Below are positions 1-11,216 of a stretch of 64,000 nucleotides of DNA, one piece after another. Within the stretch, counting starts at the first letter, position 1. Every line of letters begins with the position of its first letter. The notes beneath the pieces were generated by a model. It did no database searches. It worked only from the letters and a program-made list of their open reading frames with translations, and was not told where the DNA came from. Both the position numbers and the translations under genes were made by a program. This DNA is from Neoscytalidium dimidiatum (Eukaryota; Ascomycota; Dothideomycetes; Botryosphaeriales; Botryosphaeriaceae): assembly GCA_037367355.1 (NCBI GenBank), contig CM074706.1:1426001-1490000 (forward strand), in the 5' to 3' direction.

Positions 1-1436
1 CGAACGTGTGGTTCGTCGCTACTAGAAGAGCTTCACCGGATGGTAAGGATATCAATGTTGGAAAACTGACTCCCATAACCACCGTTGCGGCCGGGACAGA
101 ACATGTTTCCGGTTCCGAGAGCGCCTAAGTTGCCGGTTCCGGCCTTCACCTCGAGGCATCCGCAAGTAGCATAATTCAAGACACGGTGTGAGGACTGTCA
201 ATGCGAGCCAGATATCATATCTTACCGCAAGGGTCTTGGGGCTGGCAATAATATACTGCCAAAAAAAAAAATCTTTATGAATATTTACGGTTGGGCTGCA
301 TGCTGCCAATACATGTGCCACGTTGAATGCGCCTTCGACATTTTTAACAAAGGCTTGGTTAGTCAAGTTGGCGGATGCGGTGGCTTTGCATAGCTGAACT
401 TCAGAGACCTATGATTTGTAACTCGGAGAACTGAAAATGGCTGCACTTTATTGACTCACTACCCTCCATAATGATACCGGACCAACCTCCGTCCACGTGG
501 CTGCACATCAGGGCGGCCAGATGGGCTGACCGACCGTATGTAGAGGGCAGGTGTCCAGTATGACTGTACCAATACGGCCAAAGGAGGAGGCTGAAGTCAG
601 CCCACAAGCGAGGTGGCTGTCTTCGCTTTCCCGATCCGGAAAAAGGACTGTCAGATTTCGGGACACTTGACGTGCAGATCATGACGTCCATTCTCTCCTC
701 GCAAGGCTGGCTTCAGGACGGCCACTCCCGCTGAGATAATCCTCCGGACTAAAGGGGACTAATTGTACCTAATACGAGCGAGGCCATACCGGGGTGGTTA
801 GCGACCGTTTGGGGGCCATTTTGTCTTGTGCGTCCACAAAGCCGAAGCTCATTGGTCGAATGGCCATCACCGCCACAACTGGCCAACATTATAGGCGCCC
901 ACGGGATAATTATGGTATCTGTCTCATCCTCAAGGATCGACATTGCTGTGGCGCATGGCCAGTAAATTTTTCCTGTTTGGGATATGTGTCACCTAAATCT
1001 TCGTCGTTGCACTACCGACTCCAGGGAATCTCTACAGCAATTCCACGCTGGATTGAAAAATCACAGATTAGAGAAAACAAAATGGGAACTCTAAGTACGT
1101 AGGCGACGAGCTACCCGGCCGCAGGATCGTCCTGAATAATGAGCCGTTAGGCAGCGCCTTCGGGAGAGTCCTCCGGGACGTCATGCCGATATAAGCCGAT
1201 GTGGCGCACCAACATACCAGCAGACATCGTGAATCTGGACAAGGCGCAGCACCACATGTGAGCCATGGGAGGGCCGAACCCAACATGTTGCCTGTTCCTG
1301 GCTCGAGAGGAGCCTCAATCAGGCAGACCGGCGTCCATTGTGTTGCAGAGGGAAATCTCTATAAAACAATGCAGCACAGTTCCTGCGTGAGTACAATCAT
1401 CCCAGATAATCACTCAGTCACCAACAGATTTCCAAC
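1..1436. other. Upstream region without recognised gene
   Basis: Only short, unrelated open frames occur on both strands and none shows a recognisable motif. The right-hand end is the promoter and leader of the P450 gene that begins at 1437. Confidence 0.5.
1360..1366 (+). promoter_or_regulatory. TATA box of the P450 gene
   Basis: A TATAAAA sequence lies 71 bp upstream of the ATG at 1437, a plausible distance for a short fungal leader. Confidence 0.5.
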
Positions 1437-3085
1437 ATGATACTCTATATACTAGCACTTAAACTTGACTGGGCCGCATGGCTCTTCCTTGTCCTAATCG
1501 TCTTGTCTGCTGCTCTTATCTACTCCTTCATCTATGAAGACAGACCATACCCTAATATCCCCATTGTGGGGCAAGTGCCCTGGGATTTCCTGAATATGAA
1601 GACGAAAGAGAGGTTCGTGCGGTACGCCAACCAAGTGATCAAGCAAGGAATGGCACAGGTACGTCCTCCCACACAACACTTCCAAACAACCCACCAGCCA
1701 ACACCCCAAAACAGTTCCAAGACCGCATCTTCCAAGTCAACGGTGCCAATGGACCCCTTATAATCCTCCCTCCCTCCTTCGCCGAGGAAATCCGTAACGA
1801 CTCACGCCTCTCCTTCACCGGCGTGATCGACCACAACTTCTTCCCGTCGTACCCAGGCCTCGAGATCTTCAACCCCATCGGCACCGGCAACGACATCCTC
1901 CAAGAAGTGGTCCGCAAGAACCTCACGCTCGCCCTCGACGGGATGACGCCGCTCCTCTCGTCGGAGATGAAGCTCGCGACGGCGAAGCTGCTGCCGGCCA
2001 CGCGCGACTGGGCGCCGATCAGGTTCTTCCCGGTGGCGCCGCAGCTCACGGCGCGGCTGTCGGGCCGCGCGTTCCTGGGCGAGGCGCTGTGCCGCAACGA
2101 GGAGTGGCTGGACGTGTCCATCAAGTACACGATCGACTCGTTCTTCGCGGTGCGCGCGCTGCGCATGTGGCCGCCCGTGCTGCGCCCCTTCGCCCACCGC
2201 TTCCTGCCCGAGATGCGCGTCGTGCGCGACGAGGTCAGGGCCGCGCGCCGGATCGTCGGCGCGGAGGTGGCGGCGCGTCGCAAGGCGCGTTTCGAGGCCG
2301 AGGTGGCGGGCGCGCCGGTGAAGAGCAACGATGCCATCGGGTGGTTCGATGATGTGGCCGGCGATAGGGAGTACGATATCGTGCAGGAGCAGATGATGCT
2401 GAGCGTTGCGGCGATCCATACGACGAGCGTGACGCTCATGGCGCTGCTGTACGACCTTGCTGAGAATCCGGAGTGGGTGGAACGCGTGAGGGAGGAGGTG
2501 GTCGCCGTATTGAAGGAGGATGGCGGGTGGCAGAAGAATACGCTATACAAGATGAAGCTTCTGGATAGCTGCATGAAGGAGAGTCAGAGGTTGCATACGG
2601 TCGGAGCTCGTAAGTGGTGCTCTGTTGCCTTTTTCGTCGGTTGAGCTTGCTGACACGAGGGAATAGTTTCGATGAACCGTCGCGTTGAGGAACAGATGAC
2701 ACTCTCCGATGGAACACATCTACCGAAGGGCGCCGTACTCGGGATCCCCACCCTCTCCATGAAGTCGACCGATCGTTGGGGCCCCGATGCTGAACAGTTT
2801 GTGGGCGATCGTTTCTTCAAGCTCCGCCAACAACCGGGTAGTGGCAGCAAGTGGCAATTCATCAGCACCTCCGCCGACCACATGGGCTTCGGCTATGGCA
2901 GGCAAGCTTGCCCTGGCCGCTTTTTCGCCAACACTCAGATCAAAATTGCGATTATCCACCTGCTACTGAACTTCGATTGGAAGTTTATGGGAAAGCAGCC
3001 GCAAAGCGTGATCGAGTCTGAGCACATCCCGGATCCGGAAGCAGAGATCCTATTTAGGGCAAGGATACCGGAAGTCCAACTGTAA
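1437..3085 (+). CDS. Cytochrome P450 monooxygenase
   Basis: Three exons, 1437-1658, 1715-2609 and 2667-3085, give about 511 residues, full length for a fungal class II P450. The introns start GTACGT and GTAAGT and end in CAG/TAG, and the joins keep the frame. An N-terminal hydrophobic segment (residues about 12-32) is the ER anchor, followed by a Pro-containing hinge (YPNIPIVG). The K-helix motif ESQR lies near residue 362 and the heme-binding motif FGYGRQACPGR near 446-456, with the conserved Cys ligand. The I-helix reads AAIHTTSVT rather than the usual AGxxT. The LSMNRRV segment after the K-helix resembles P450s of fungal diterpene and indole-diterpene pathways, but the substrate cannot be inferred. 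The middle of exon 2 (about 1960-2330) is much more GC-rich than the ends. No pathway partner is adjacent. Confidence 0.93.
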
Positions 3086-3608
3086 AAGATACTGTTATGA
3101 TTTGGAAGGCGTTGATGAATCTCTCTTTACACTTCTCAGGCATTCGATTTCATAGAATGGGCGGTACATCCAGTGATGCATAGATAGCGTGGTGGGAAAC
3201 TTGTTGGAAAGGATTGACAGGCGTTTGAGCAGTTTCATTGGCGGACAGCAAAGGTGCTTTTACCTTGATTATGCCTTATATTATGTTTTGTTGAGTATAC
3301 TATCTCCACCCTCTGCTCCAAAGTCTGGATCGGAATACTTTGTTGATTCCCACGTGCTAAAACATAGGTATTGCAAGCTATAACTTTGCTGAAAATTAAT
3401 CGGACCCATACAATGACAGGTGAATCTTTCACTATTTTCGGTTAGTATTTAGCTCCCTTCAACTCTAAGACTCAAATCGACGACGCTACTTGTGAGGTCC
3501 CTAGCCAGCGTTATATTCTCTGCATCTAGGACGGCACCGATGAGCACATTTAGTCCATCACAATTGTAATCAAGACACAATTACTAGCGAGGGCTTTTAG
3601 ATACACAG
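3086..3608. other. Intergenic, no gene recognised
   Basis: AT-richer spacer between the P450 and the HET relic. I see no coding signal or repeat that I can name. Confidence 0.4.
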
Positions 3609-4700
3609 GTGTATGGTTTTAAAAGCGAGATACTTACCTGGGGTAGCATGTCTGTGAGGCAAAGAGCTTGGGCTTTCCAGGAAAAGCATTTAGCACGCAG
3701 GACTGTTCACTTTGGTGCTCATGAACTGCATTGGAGTTGTGCAGGCACTGGTATGAGTGGGAGTGACAACTTGCGGAGTGAGCGTGAGAGCATCACCTGG
3801 ACAGCGGAGACATCAAACCGAGCTTGGTTGACGAATGTTCTCACTTACACGCAACGGGATCTCACGTACGAAAGCGACCGCTTCATTGCTATCGAAGGGC
3901 TGGCGAAAGGGATGCAGAAGACGAGGCATGACGTCTACATTCACGGTGTATGGTCTTCGGATTTGTTAGCTTCCGTTTCTTGGATCAGATTCCACCAAAG
4001 AACAGAGAGCCTTCTAAAAGAGCGTCTCAGCAAAGTGCCAACCTGGTCTTGGGCCCCACTTTGCGGTTACAAAGACTTTATGTCAAAGATATTTGGCATA
4101 AGTCAGAGGGGTCCAGTATTCGTGGTTGAATATCCTCCAGAACTCGGTAGTATTGCTGCGCTATCGCTGGAAAGCAGCAACATATTGATTGTTGACGATC
4201 TCCTCTAGTTGGGCTTCTCACGGGCGCCGAGAAGATTCCTGCTTCAGAATACCGGGTTTGAATTTTTGGTGATGAAGAATTCGACGAAGCTTTTTTCCGC
4301 AAGTGCAACACCGGCATGAGCGATCTTGCACAGGAGACTGAAGGTGTGAAAATCGACTGTGAATCATCCCTGACGAACTGTACCCCGGCTTTGAAGTTTC
4401 TGAAGGTTGCTGGAGCATACCAGATTCGATCTCTCGATACAAAAACTGTCCGGTTGGCGAGCTTTGACGATATATGTGTTGATTCATTTGCCTGTCTCTT
4501 TCTAGGACATACGTACCACTTCAAAAGAGGCGACAGATATACACGGGCGTTGCTATACGTGTGAAGGAAGAAAAGGGAGGCAGGGGCATTATGTACCGCA
4601 GTATTTGATCTCCCCAATTGTCAAGACCGATGCATTCACAGCTATGCGGATCTCGAGACTGGAGGACCTTGACCTTGACCTTGATAGAACGCAGACGTCA
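3609..4700 (+). pseudogene. Truncated HET-domain (heterokaryon incompatibility) gene relic
   Basis: The frame 3609-4208 encodes the second half of a fungal HET protein. RQRAWAFQEKHLARRTVHFG matches the family's R-W-x-x-Q-E element, and further on come D-R-F-I-A-I-E-G-L-A and the IHGVWSSDLLASVSW block that normally precede the C-terminal region. The N-terminal half with the Y-x-A-L-S-Y-x-W-G motif is missing. The frame is lost at about 4205, an in-frame TGA occurs near 4258, and similarity-like coding resumes at 4316-4564 (ending FKRGDRYTRALLYV), with a probable tail to about 4700. Intact members trigger programmed cell death on contact between incompatible strains; this copy should be inactive. 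The exact relic boundaries are uncertain. Confidence 0.75.
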
Positions 4701-6979
4701 TCTATCGGTTGACGAAGAGATCTGCAAGGTGTTAGTGGAATATGTGTTGTTCGGAATGCCTTCAATAGCATTCCCCATATGGCTCAGCAGAAGCCAGATC
4801 AACTAGCCGAAATCTTGAACAATCTAAACATTGAACGGCGTGAGGAAATGCTGTAACACTAGCTCAGTGGACGATAATGTGTGGGCGAAACTGTAACCAG
4901 GACACTAACGTCCCAAATCTTCGAATATTCATGTCTGGATGACTGCTTCAACTGTACGGTAGTAAGGTCAAGTTTTTCGCTGTTGATCTGTGCTCACCAT
5001 GTGGCCTCGTGGGTTCCGGTCACGAAACGGCTGTTCTCAAATTCCCGTAGAATGGTTGGGCATTGGGGCCTGGCTTGCATACATTGGTATGAAGAGCCCT
5101 CTGATCCGTTCGCTGACTGTCCGCTGACCGCGAGATCAGTGCCGGCCTCTAAGCCAGAGGTCTTCACCCCTTGAACAGCAGCCGTAGCATGTCAGAAATT
5201 GCTTCCACAAAGAATTGCTAACCAGGCGTCCCACTTCGGAGATTGCCACTCATCAACGTCACATCCGCTCTGGATGCCCAGATCCTTCGTTCTGCATAAG
5301 CTTCAGTCCGCCAAGAACGCCCCTTCCGGACATGCCACCCTCTCTGGCATAGTGCGAGGAGGAAATGAGGAGAGTGAAGAGAAGGTTGGGGACGACATTG
5401 CGCCTCAGGCATGCAGGGATGGAAAGCGGCTCCGGGCGGTGTATGCGAGTCATCGATGGGTGCCAATAAGCCGTGCAGAAGCGGGAGAGGCGTTTTGGTT
5501 GGGTAATAGGATGATGGAGAGATACTTTCGCGAAAATTTGGGTCGGAGGTGGCGTGGTGTTAGCACCTGCTGGAAAGAATTTTAGTGTTTGCGCTGGCTG
5601 GGCAAAGTTTTGGCTGTCTCAAGTCCTGTGTTGGTCGGTCCATGCGGATGGCGGAATAGAGCGCCATGTAGGCATGCTCGAAGGTCACACAGCCCGAATG
5701 CAACCCGTTCCTGGTGGAGACCGCGTCTGTGTGCAATGGTCTCGCTATCTCAGACAGACACGACAATGCGACAACCGCAATCCCTTTCTTCGGCGAACCC
5801 GTCATCCGTATAATGTCTTGGTGGTTGTGGTTTGTTCTGCCGTCTCTGGCGATCTGCGGACACGCAGGAACAGCAACCGCCGCCACGACACCCGGCGAGC
5901 CACTCAAAGCCGTCTTCCACACTTTCACAGCGGTCTATAGCCCCACCGTATCTTAAGCTCACAGCACCAGCCGATCGCCCAGTCCCGGCAAAGGGCTTGC
6001 GCACAGTGTGGTTGGAACGGCGTCACCGACGACCGGCGCAACGGGAAAGGCGCAGGCAGCCGCTCGTGGGTCTGCCTCGTATGTCAGGCTGTTTCAAAGC
6101 AGTGCTTCCTTCCCGGCCCATCGATGATATGATCAGGCTCCGCCCCAGTCCTTCTGAAACGCATGGCGCGATCCGTGTCGACGATCTGGGCCGCAGCCCC
6201 CCTCAACCCGCTGAGCCGGAACTCCTGGTCGTTCCGTGGACTGATCGTCGGAACGCTCGCGGCTTCGGTCGCATGTCCATCGGATATCTGTTGTGTTTTG
6301 TTGTGAGAGTTTGGTTCGGTGATTGGGCGGAAGACCCCGGATTGGGCTCCTTCCTGTTGCGACTAGCGCCGTTGGAGCTAAAAAAGCCAGGAAAAGTAGC
6401 TCCACACCAGGAACATCATCCAATGCGGCAAAACCGCGACTGGCCTGCGCACGGCGTTTTGGGACGAAGAGGGCGGCTGCTGCTGCTGTCACGAGAGGGG
6501 CGTTAAGACACAAGATTTCTGCACCAGCTGCCGAGGACACCCTAGCCACGCAACACATCGCAGGCGGAAAGCATGCCTATGCGTCATCGATTGCGAGCGA
6601 CTCGTGGCGACTGTCTTCGCCTTCGACACTTTATGCTTCTCCCTCGACGTGGCTGGTCGCGCACCGCATTAACCTGAATCAAGTCCGCCAGGGATGCGCG
6701 CCCGCCCTCATCTACTCGTCAATGCAAACCACTCACATCTCAGCACGCATGTTTCTTCGTACATGTGAAATCGTAAATCGTATTTTGCGCCGCAGACTGA
6801 GCGCGGCCCGGTCTACCTACACGCTCCAGTCCCGTCCAATCCCATGAACGTCCAGCGTCTGTTGTTGATGTTGCCGTCGTCGTCTTCGTCGTCGTCGTCG
6901 TCCTCATCATCATCATCGGTCGTACGGGTAACTGTTGCATCTAGCTGCGCCCACAGACAGTACGCCTGCCCCCACCCAT
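4701..6979. other. Long intergenic stretch, no gene recognised
   Basis: Several open frames of 80-225 codons exist but overlap each other on both strands and have no recognisable domain, no consistent codon preference and no sensible start context. A trinucleotide repeat (GTC/TCG then ATC) occupies about 6868-6917, just beyond the end of the next gene. Confidence 0.4.
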
Positions 6980-7453
6980 TCACAACTCCACCTCCACGGC
7001 CTCGCTCCGATACTCGCCACCAACGCCCTTCCCGCTCCTCTCCTCCCACTCGCTCGCGCCCACCTCGCCCTCCCACACATCGCCCCACGCGCCCTCGCAC
7101 GACACCTTCACCTTGCCGCCCACCGCCGCAGCCACCTTGTCGAGCGGCACGAGCGGGCCCTTCAGCTCGACGTCCTGCGCGCGCTCCTCGCCGGGCCGCA
7201 GCGTGACGAACTGGTCCGGGTCGGGCGGCGTCTTGCGGGCGATCTTGATGGCGTCCTTGTTCAGGCGCTCGCCGGTGGCGGCGTCGGCGACGACGAGCGC
7301 GCCGAGCGGCAGGACGGCCGGGTCGAGCGGCGTGTTCCAGGTCACGAAGGAGAGCGGCGTCGAGGGGTGCGTGTTCTTGACGCGGATGGTGACGGTGGGC
7401 GGGGATTTGGATTTTTGGGCGAGGCTGATGTGCAGGTGGGAGGGGCTGGCCAT
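6980..7453 (-). CDS. Small protein resembling a deuterolysin propeptide (beta-sandwich-like)
   Basis: Single exon, 157 residues from the ATG at 7453. That start sits in a CACCATGGCC context just after a CAA-repeat tract that looks like a 5' leader; an in-frame ATG at 7645 would add 64 residues including a hydrophobic stretch and poly-Asn. The sequence has VTIRVKNTHPSTPLSFVTWN, TPLDP, LPLGALVV, RKTPPDPDQFVTLRPGEE and a G-x-W-x-x-V-W ending. This layout (N-T-x-x-x-P-L, then an R-x-x-P-P segment, then L-x-P-G-E) parallels the propeptide of M35 deuterolysins, such as the one encoded divergently at 9579, but there is no HExxH catalytic domain. I do not know an established function. With the chosen start there is no signal peptide, so a cytosolic role is likely. 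Confidence 0.75.
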   Translation of the reverse strand: MASPSHLHISLAQKSKSPPTVTIRVKNTHPSTPLSFVTWNTPLDPAVLPLGALVVADAATGERLNKDAIKIARKTPPDPDQFVTLRPGEERAQDVELKGPLVPLDKVAAAVGGKVKVSCEGAWGDVWEGEVGASEWEERSGKGVGGEYRSEAVEVEL

Positions 7454-9578
7454 GGTGTGAGCGTCGCCGTCGTCGTCGTTGTTGTTGTTGTTGTTGTTGT
7501 TGTTGGTTGCTGTGTAGAATGGTGGCGTGGAGGTCAGGCCGGAGGGCAGGCAGATGTAGGTGGAGAGGGTGGCGGAGAAGTTGTAGATGAGGAAGATGAT
7601 GAGGGCGGCGCAGGTGAGGGTGCGGATGGATAGGTTGCTGCTCATGGGGCGTTGGTTGCGTCTCGACGCGGTTATTTGCTCGTAGGTGTTGAGCGGGCGG
7701 ATTGCTTGGAGGTTTGTGAAGTTCGCTGCTGAAGGCAGACGTCCAAGTAGGCGGGAGCGGACTGGCGCTGCGATCGGCGATGACGTAGCTTATAAGAGCC
7801 GAAGCAAGCCGACCTCGAGAGCGTGTTTATGTGCGCAACTATGCAAGGCAGAACTCGGGCTGGGCGATGATTGACGCAGGTACGGTCGAAATAAGCAGGT
7901 CGCAGCGGGGAGTCATGGGCGAAGTCAAATAATTATGCTTACTCCAACCGGACGTCGACCACCAGTTGTCCGCGCCACCACCGCCAACCGGCTACGCGTG
8001 CCGACCCTACGACTCTCAATGCGATGCTGGGCCCGATCACGAAACCCGCTCGCGCATCAGCAGATCGCCCCCGCTGCCGAGCGAGCAAACAGCAAGGTGC
8101 AGGCGCAAGCGCAGGCGCATGGAGCAGAAACGCATGAAAAGTTTGGAGCGGGCGCAGGGCAGCCTCGGGAGCGTGGCGCCAGGCAGCTGCAAAGGGCGTG
8201 GCGGCGGCTGGAGCCAGGCAGGCTGAAACGCTGGGAGACGGTGATGCTGCCGCTTCGGACGGGCGTGATGAGGCGCGGGGGATTAGCGATGGCGATGGTG
8301 AGGCGCTGCGGGTTTCACGATTCAGCCCTTGCGGCGCGGGCCAAGACGGGCCCTAGTTGCTTGGGCCAAAGGGCCAGCCGCGCGCATAACTGGCCTTCCA
8401 AGTCACCCACGCCCCAGCCAGCCATGACAGGCCCTGTCTGTGCCCGCCGTTGCAGCAGAACTACGGGCGGGAAACGGCGTTTGGTTTCGGCAGTTTCGAC
8501 GTTTAACAACAAGTCGTCGGGTCTCTTCGCATCTGCCTCAAGAGACGAGCAGCCGGACGGAGAGGCCGACACCGGTGACAGCACGCAGCAGCACGCAGCA
8601 GCACGCCCCAGCACGCCCTGGAGGCCTGGCGCAGATCGTGCGCGCCGTCCTGCAGCCACGCGCGCAGGGCTGTTCGGCTGCCGTCCCGACGAGCTTCATT
8701 CGACCCGCCGCCCAACCGCCGCTCCCTGCCCGCCGTGCTTGGCACTTCACAAGCGCCCATGCTGCCATGCCACTCTCTCCTGCTTGAGTGCGCTGGACGC
8801 CCCTCCGCCCGCCAAGCTTTAGGGATCCGCCCGAAACGTTTCTCAAGCACTGTCTCCTTCCTCTGACAGCAGCCCCAGTGCCCATCTTCATCCTGCCCTC
8901 GTCGTTTCACCCGCCTACCCGCCTGCTGCTCCCTGCCTTTCCGCGCCCTCCTCCAGCAATTGGCCCATCTGAGATTCAGCATGAGTCCATGGGCCGATTC
9001 TGCAATGCCCCGACTCGCGCGTCCGGCGAGCCCGCCACTGCCAAGATGCCTCTCGCCAGCACATTCCACCTGGCTCTCGGATCCTCAGTGGCTGCCGCCT
9101 CCGCTGTTCTATCCGGAGCGGCTTCTATACCCGAACCGGCCGAAACGACTCGCTGTTTCTTCTTTTCGGCCACTCGCCTCTTGGCCCGTCCGACCTGCCA
9201 GTCCCCGTTGCAGTTGGTCCGTTGCCTCTAGATTAAGGCCCGGACCCTACCAGCATCCCCGTGATTAACATGTGCACCTGGCCAAATTGTCCCCGCATTT
9301 CCTGCCTAGACGAAAGACGCCCGGCTCGGCTATCCGCCCAGCTGGTCTGACTCTGGAAATTGTTCTGTCGTCTCTTCTGATATAAAGCACCGTGTCGTTC
9401 CGTGCTCCTATCATATCCTCACCACCACCGCCACCATCATCACCTTCACCACCTCTTTCGCGCAGGCCGCTCACTCCTTTCGGTCAGACTGACTTTCTCT
9501 TCATCCTTCCTTCGGCTTGACGCTGCCTTTACCTGTCTCTCCTTCTTCTCGACCTTCCTTCCACACAGTCTCTTCACC
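7454..9578. other. Divergent intergenic region, 2.1 kb, GC-rich
   Basis: This separates two genes transcribed away from each other. It contains a (GTT)9 tract at 7478-7506, which is a CAA repeat in the leader of the minus-strand gene, and a pyrimidine-rich leader before 9579. A 295-codon open frame at 7935-8822 lacks any recognisable protein pattern. Confidence 0.5.
9381..9386 (+). promoter_or_regulatory. TATA box of the deuterolysin gene
   Basis: TATAAA lies 198 bp before the ATG at 9579 and is followed by a CT/CA-rich leader typical of highly expressed fungal genes. Confidence 0.5.
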
Positions 9579-11216
9579 ATGAAGTTCTCTACTGCTGCTG
9601 TCCACGCTACTTTGGCCACCGTGGCCGCCTCCGCCGCCGTCGAGCTTAACAGGCGTGCAACTCCCTTGGACGTCAAGCTCGAGATGGTTGGCAACAGTGA
9701 GGTTAAAGCTACTGTCACCAACAACGGTGATAAGGATCTTAACCTGTTTATCCGCAACTCGTTCCTTGACGGTGCCCCTATCGAGAAGGCTGAGGTCTAT
9801 GGCGCCGACTCCCGTGTCACCTTTGATGGTATCCGTCAGCGCACCAATATTAAGGATCTCGACAATGACTCCTTCACCAACATCCCTGCCGGTCAGAGCA
9901 TTGAAGCCAACTTCGATGTTGCCGAGATGCACGACCTTAGCAACGGTGGTGACTTTGACATTCTGACTCAGGGCGCTATCCCCTACGCTGAGGGCAACTC
10001 TACGAAGATCGTTGGCGCCGTCCCCTACCTGAGCAACCGTATTAAGGCCAATGTTGTGGGCGCCCACGCCGCCAAGGTCCGCCGCAGCTTCCTGGGCAAG
10101 ATCGAGCAGATCAAGAAGCGCTCGACTCTTACCGACTGCTCCGGCGACAAGGGCACCTCTACCCAGACTGCGATGCAGAACTGCCAGAAGCTCGCATCCG
10201 CCGCTGCCGACGCCGCCACGGCTGACAACGCGGCTTTCACCGAATTCTTCAAGAACGCCGACCCGGCTGAGGTCAAGAAGGTCCTCACCGCTGTTGCTGA
10301 GGAGTGCGCCTCGACCACCTCTGGCGCCGCGACCTACTACTGCGATGAGAACTCCGTGCCTTCGCAGTTCGCCGTTGGCGGTTGCCAGAGCCAGGTGCTT
10401 GCCTACACCATGCCCTCGCAATCACTCGTTGTCAACTGCGACCTGTACTACAGCGCCCTGCCCGCCCTCACCGACACCTGCTACGACCAGGACCAAGCCA
10501 CCACCACTCTCCACGAGTTCACCCACTTGTCCGAGATCAAGGGCACCGACGACCTCGGCTACGGCTACAGCGCCGCGACCCAGCTCTCCGGCTCGCAGGC
10601 TCTCAACAATGCCGACAGCTACGCCCTCTTCGCCAACGCCGTCGCCAACAACTGCGCCGGTGGCTCCGGCTCCAGCTCGTCCACCGGCGGCGGCTCCTCC
10701 AGCAGCGACAGCTCCACCGGCGGCTCCTCCTCCAGCGGTGGTAGCTCGACCGGCAGCGGGTCCGGCACCGCCACGACTCCCAGCGCTGGCTCTGGCTCTG
10801 GCTCGGGTACCGGCACTGGTTCTGGCATCGGCGGCATCTTCACGCCCATCTCTGGCGGCTCTGGCGGCTCTGGCTTCGGCAGCGGTTCGCCCTTCGGCAA
10901 CGGCTCTGGCTCTGGCTCGTCCGGCTCCGGCAGCGGCAGCTTCCCGCCCAACTTCACGCCTGGCTCCGGCTCCGGCTCCGGCTCTAGCACTGGCACTGGC
11001 AGCTTCCCCCCGATCTTCACTCCCGGCAGCGGCAGCAGCAGCGGTCTCGGTGGCCTCGGCGGCCTCTCGGGAACCGGCGCTGGCTCCTCGTCTGAGTCCA
11101 GCTCGGACAGCTCTTCTTCATCCTCGCCGTTTGGTGGCCTCTTCTCTTGGCCCCCGAGCTGGCTGACTTCGTCCAACCGTGTTAGCAAGGGTGACCACTT
11201 CACCTTCTCGGATTAA
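9579..11216 (+). CDS. Secreted deuterolysin-type metallopeptidase (family M35) with Gly/Ser-rich tail
   Basis: Single exon, 545 residues. The ATG at 9579 was preferred over an in-frame one at 9402 because it directly begins a signal peptide (MKFSTAAVHATLATVAASAA). The propeptide (about residues 21-180) ends at a dibasic Lys-Lys-Arg, consistent with Kex2 cleavage before STLTDCSGDKG. The zinc site HEFTH is near residue 312, followed by the aspzincin element GTDDLGYG that provides the Asp ligand, and paired Cys residues are present. Typical family members end soon after this domain. Here about 180 further residues follow, almost all Gly/Ser/Thr, with three spaced copies of a short F-T-P motif (IFTPISG, NFTPGSG, IFTPGSG). 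This tail may be a glycosylated linker or wall-association region. No GPI-type hydrophobic end is visible. Confidence 0.93.
   Translation: MKFSTAAVHATLATVAASAAVELNRRATPLDVKLEMVGNSEVKATVTNNGDKDLNLFIRNSFLDGAPIEKAEVYGADSRVTFDGIRQRTNIKDLDNDSFTNIPAGQSIEANFDVAEMHDLSNGGDFDILTQGAIPYAEGNSTKIVGAVPYLSNRIKANVVGAHAAKVRRSFLGKIEQIKKRSTLTDCSGDKGTSTQTAMQNCQKLASAAADAATADNAAFTEFFKNADPAEVKKVLTAVAEECASTTSGAATYYCDENSVPSQFAVGGCQSQVLAYTMPSQSLVVNCDLYYSALPALTDTCYDQDQATTTLHEFTHLSEIKGTDDLGYGYSAATQLSGSQALNNADSYALFANAVANNCAGGSGSSSSTGGGSSSSDSSTGGSSSSGGSSTGSGSGTATTPSAGSGSGSGTGTGSGIGGIFTPISGGSGGSGFGSGSPFGNGSGSGSSGSGSGSFPPNFTPGSGSGSGSSTGTGSFPPIFTPGSGSSSGLGGLGGLSGTGAGSSSESSSDSSSSSSPFGGLFSWPPSWLTSSNRVSKGDHFTFSD

Noticed and set aside
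7935..8822. 295-codon open frame on the plus strand
   Set aside because: GC-rich sequence with overlapping frames on both strands, no domain, no signal or splice logic and no recognisable motif.
9501..10421. 306-codon minus-strand frame
   Set aside because: It is antisense to the clearly coding deuterolysin gene, and its composition mirrors that gene's codon bias.
10051..11166. 371-codon plus-strand frame rich in Pro/Ala/Ser
   Set aside because: Shifted frame of the deuterolysin gene; low complexity comes from the GGC/TCC repeats of the true frame.
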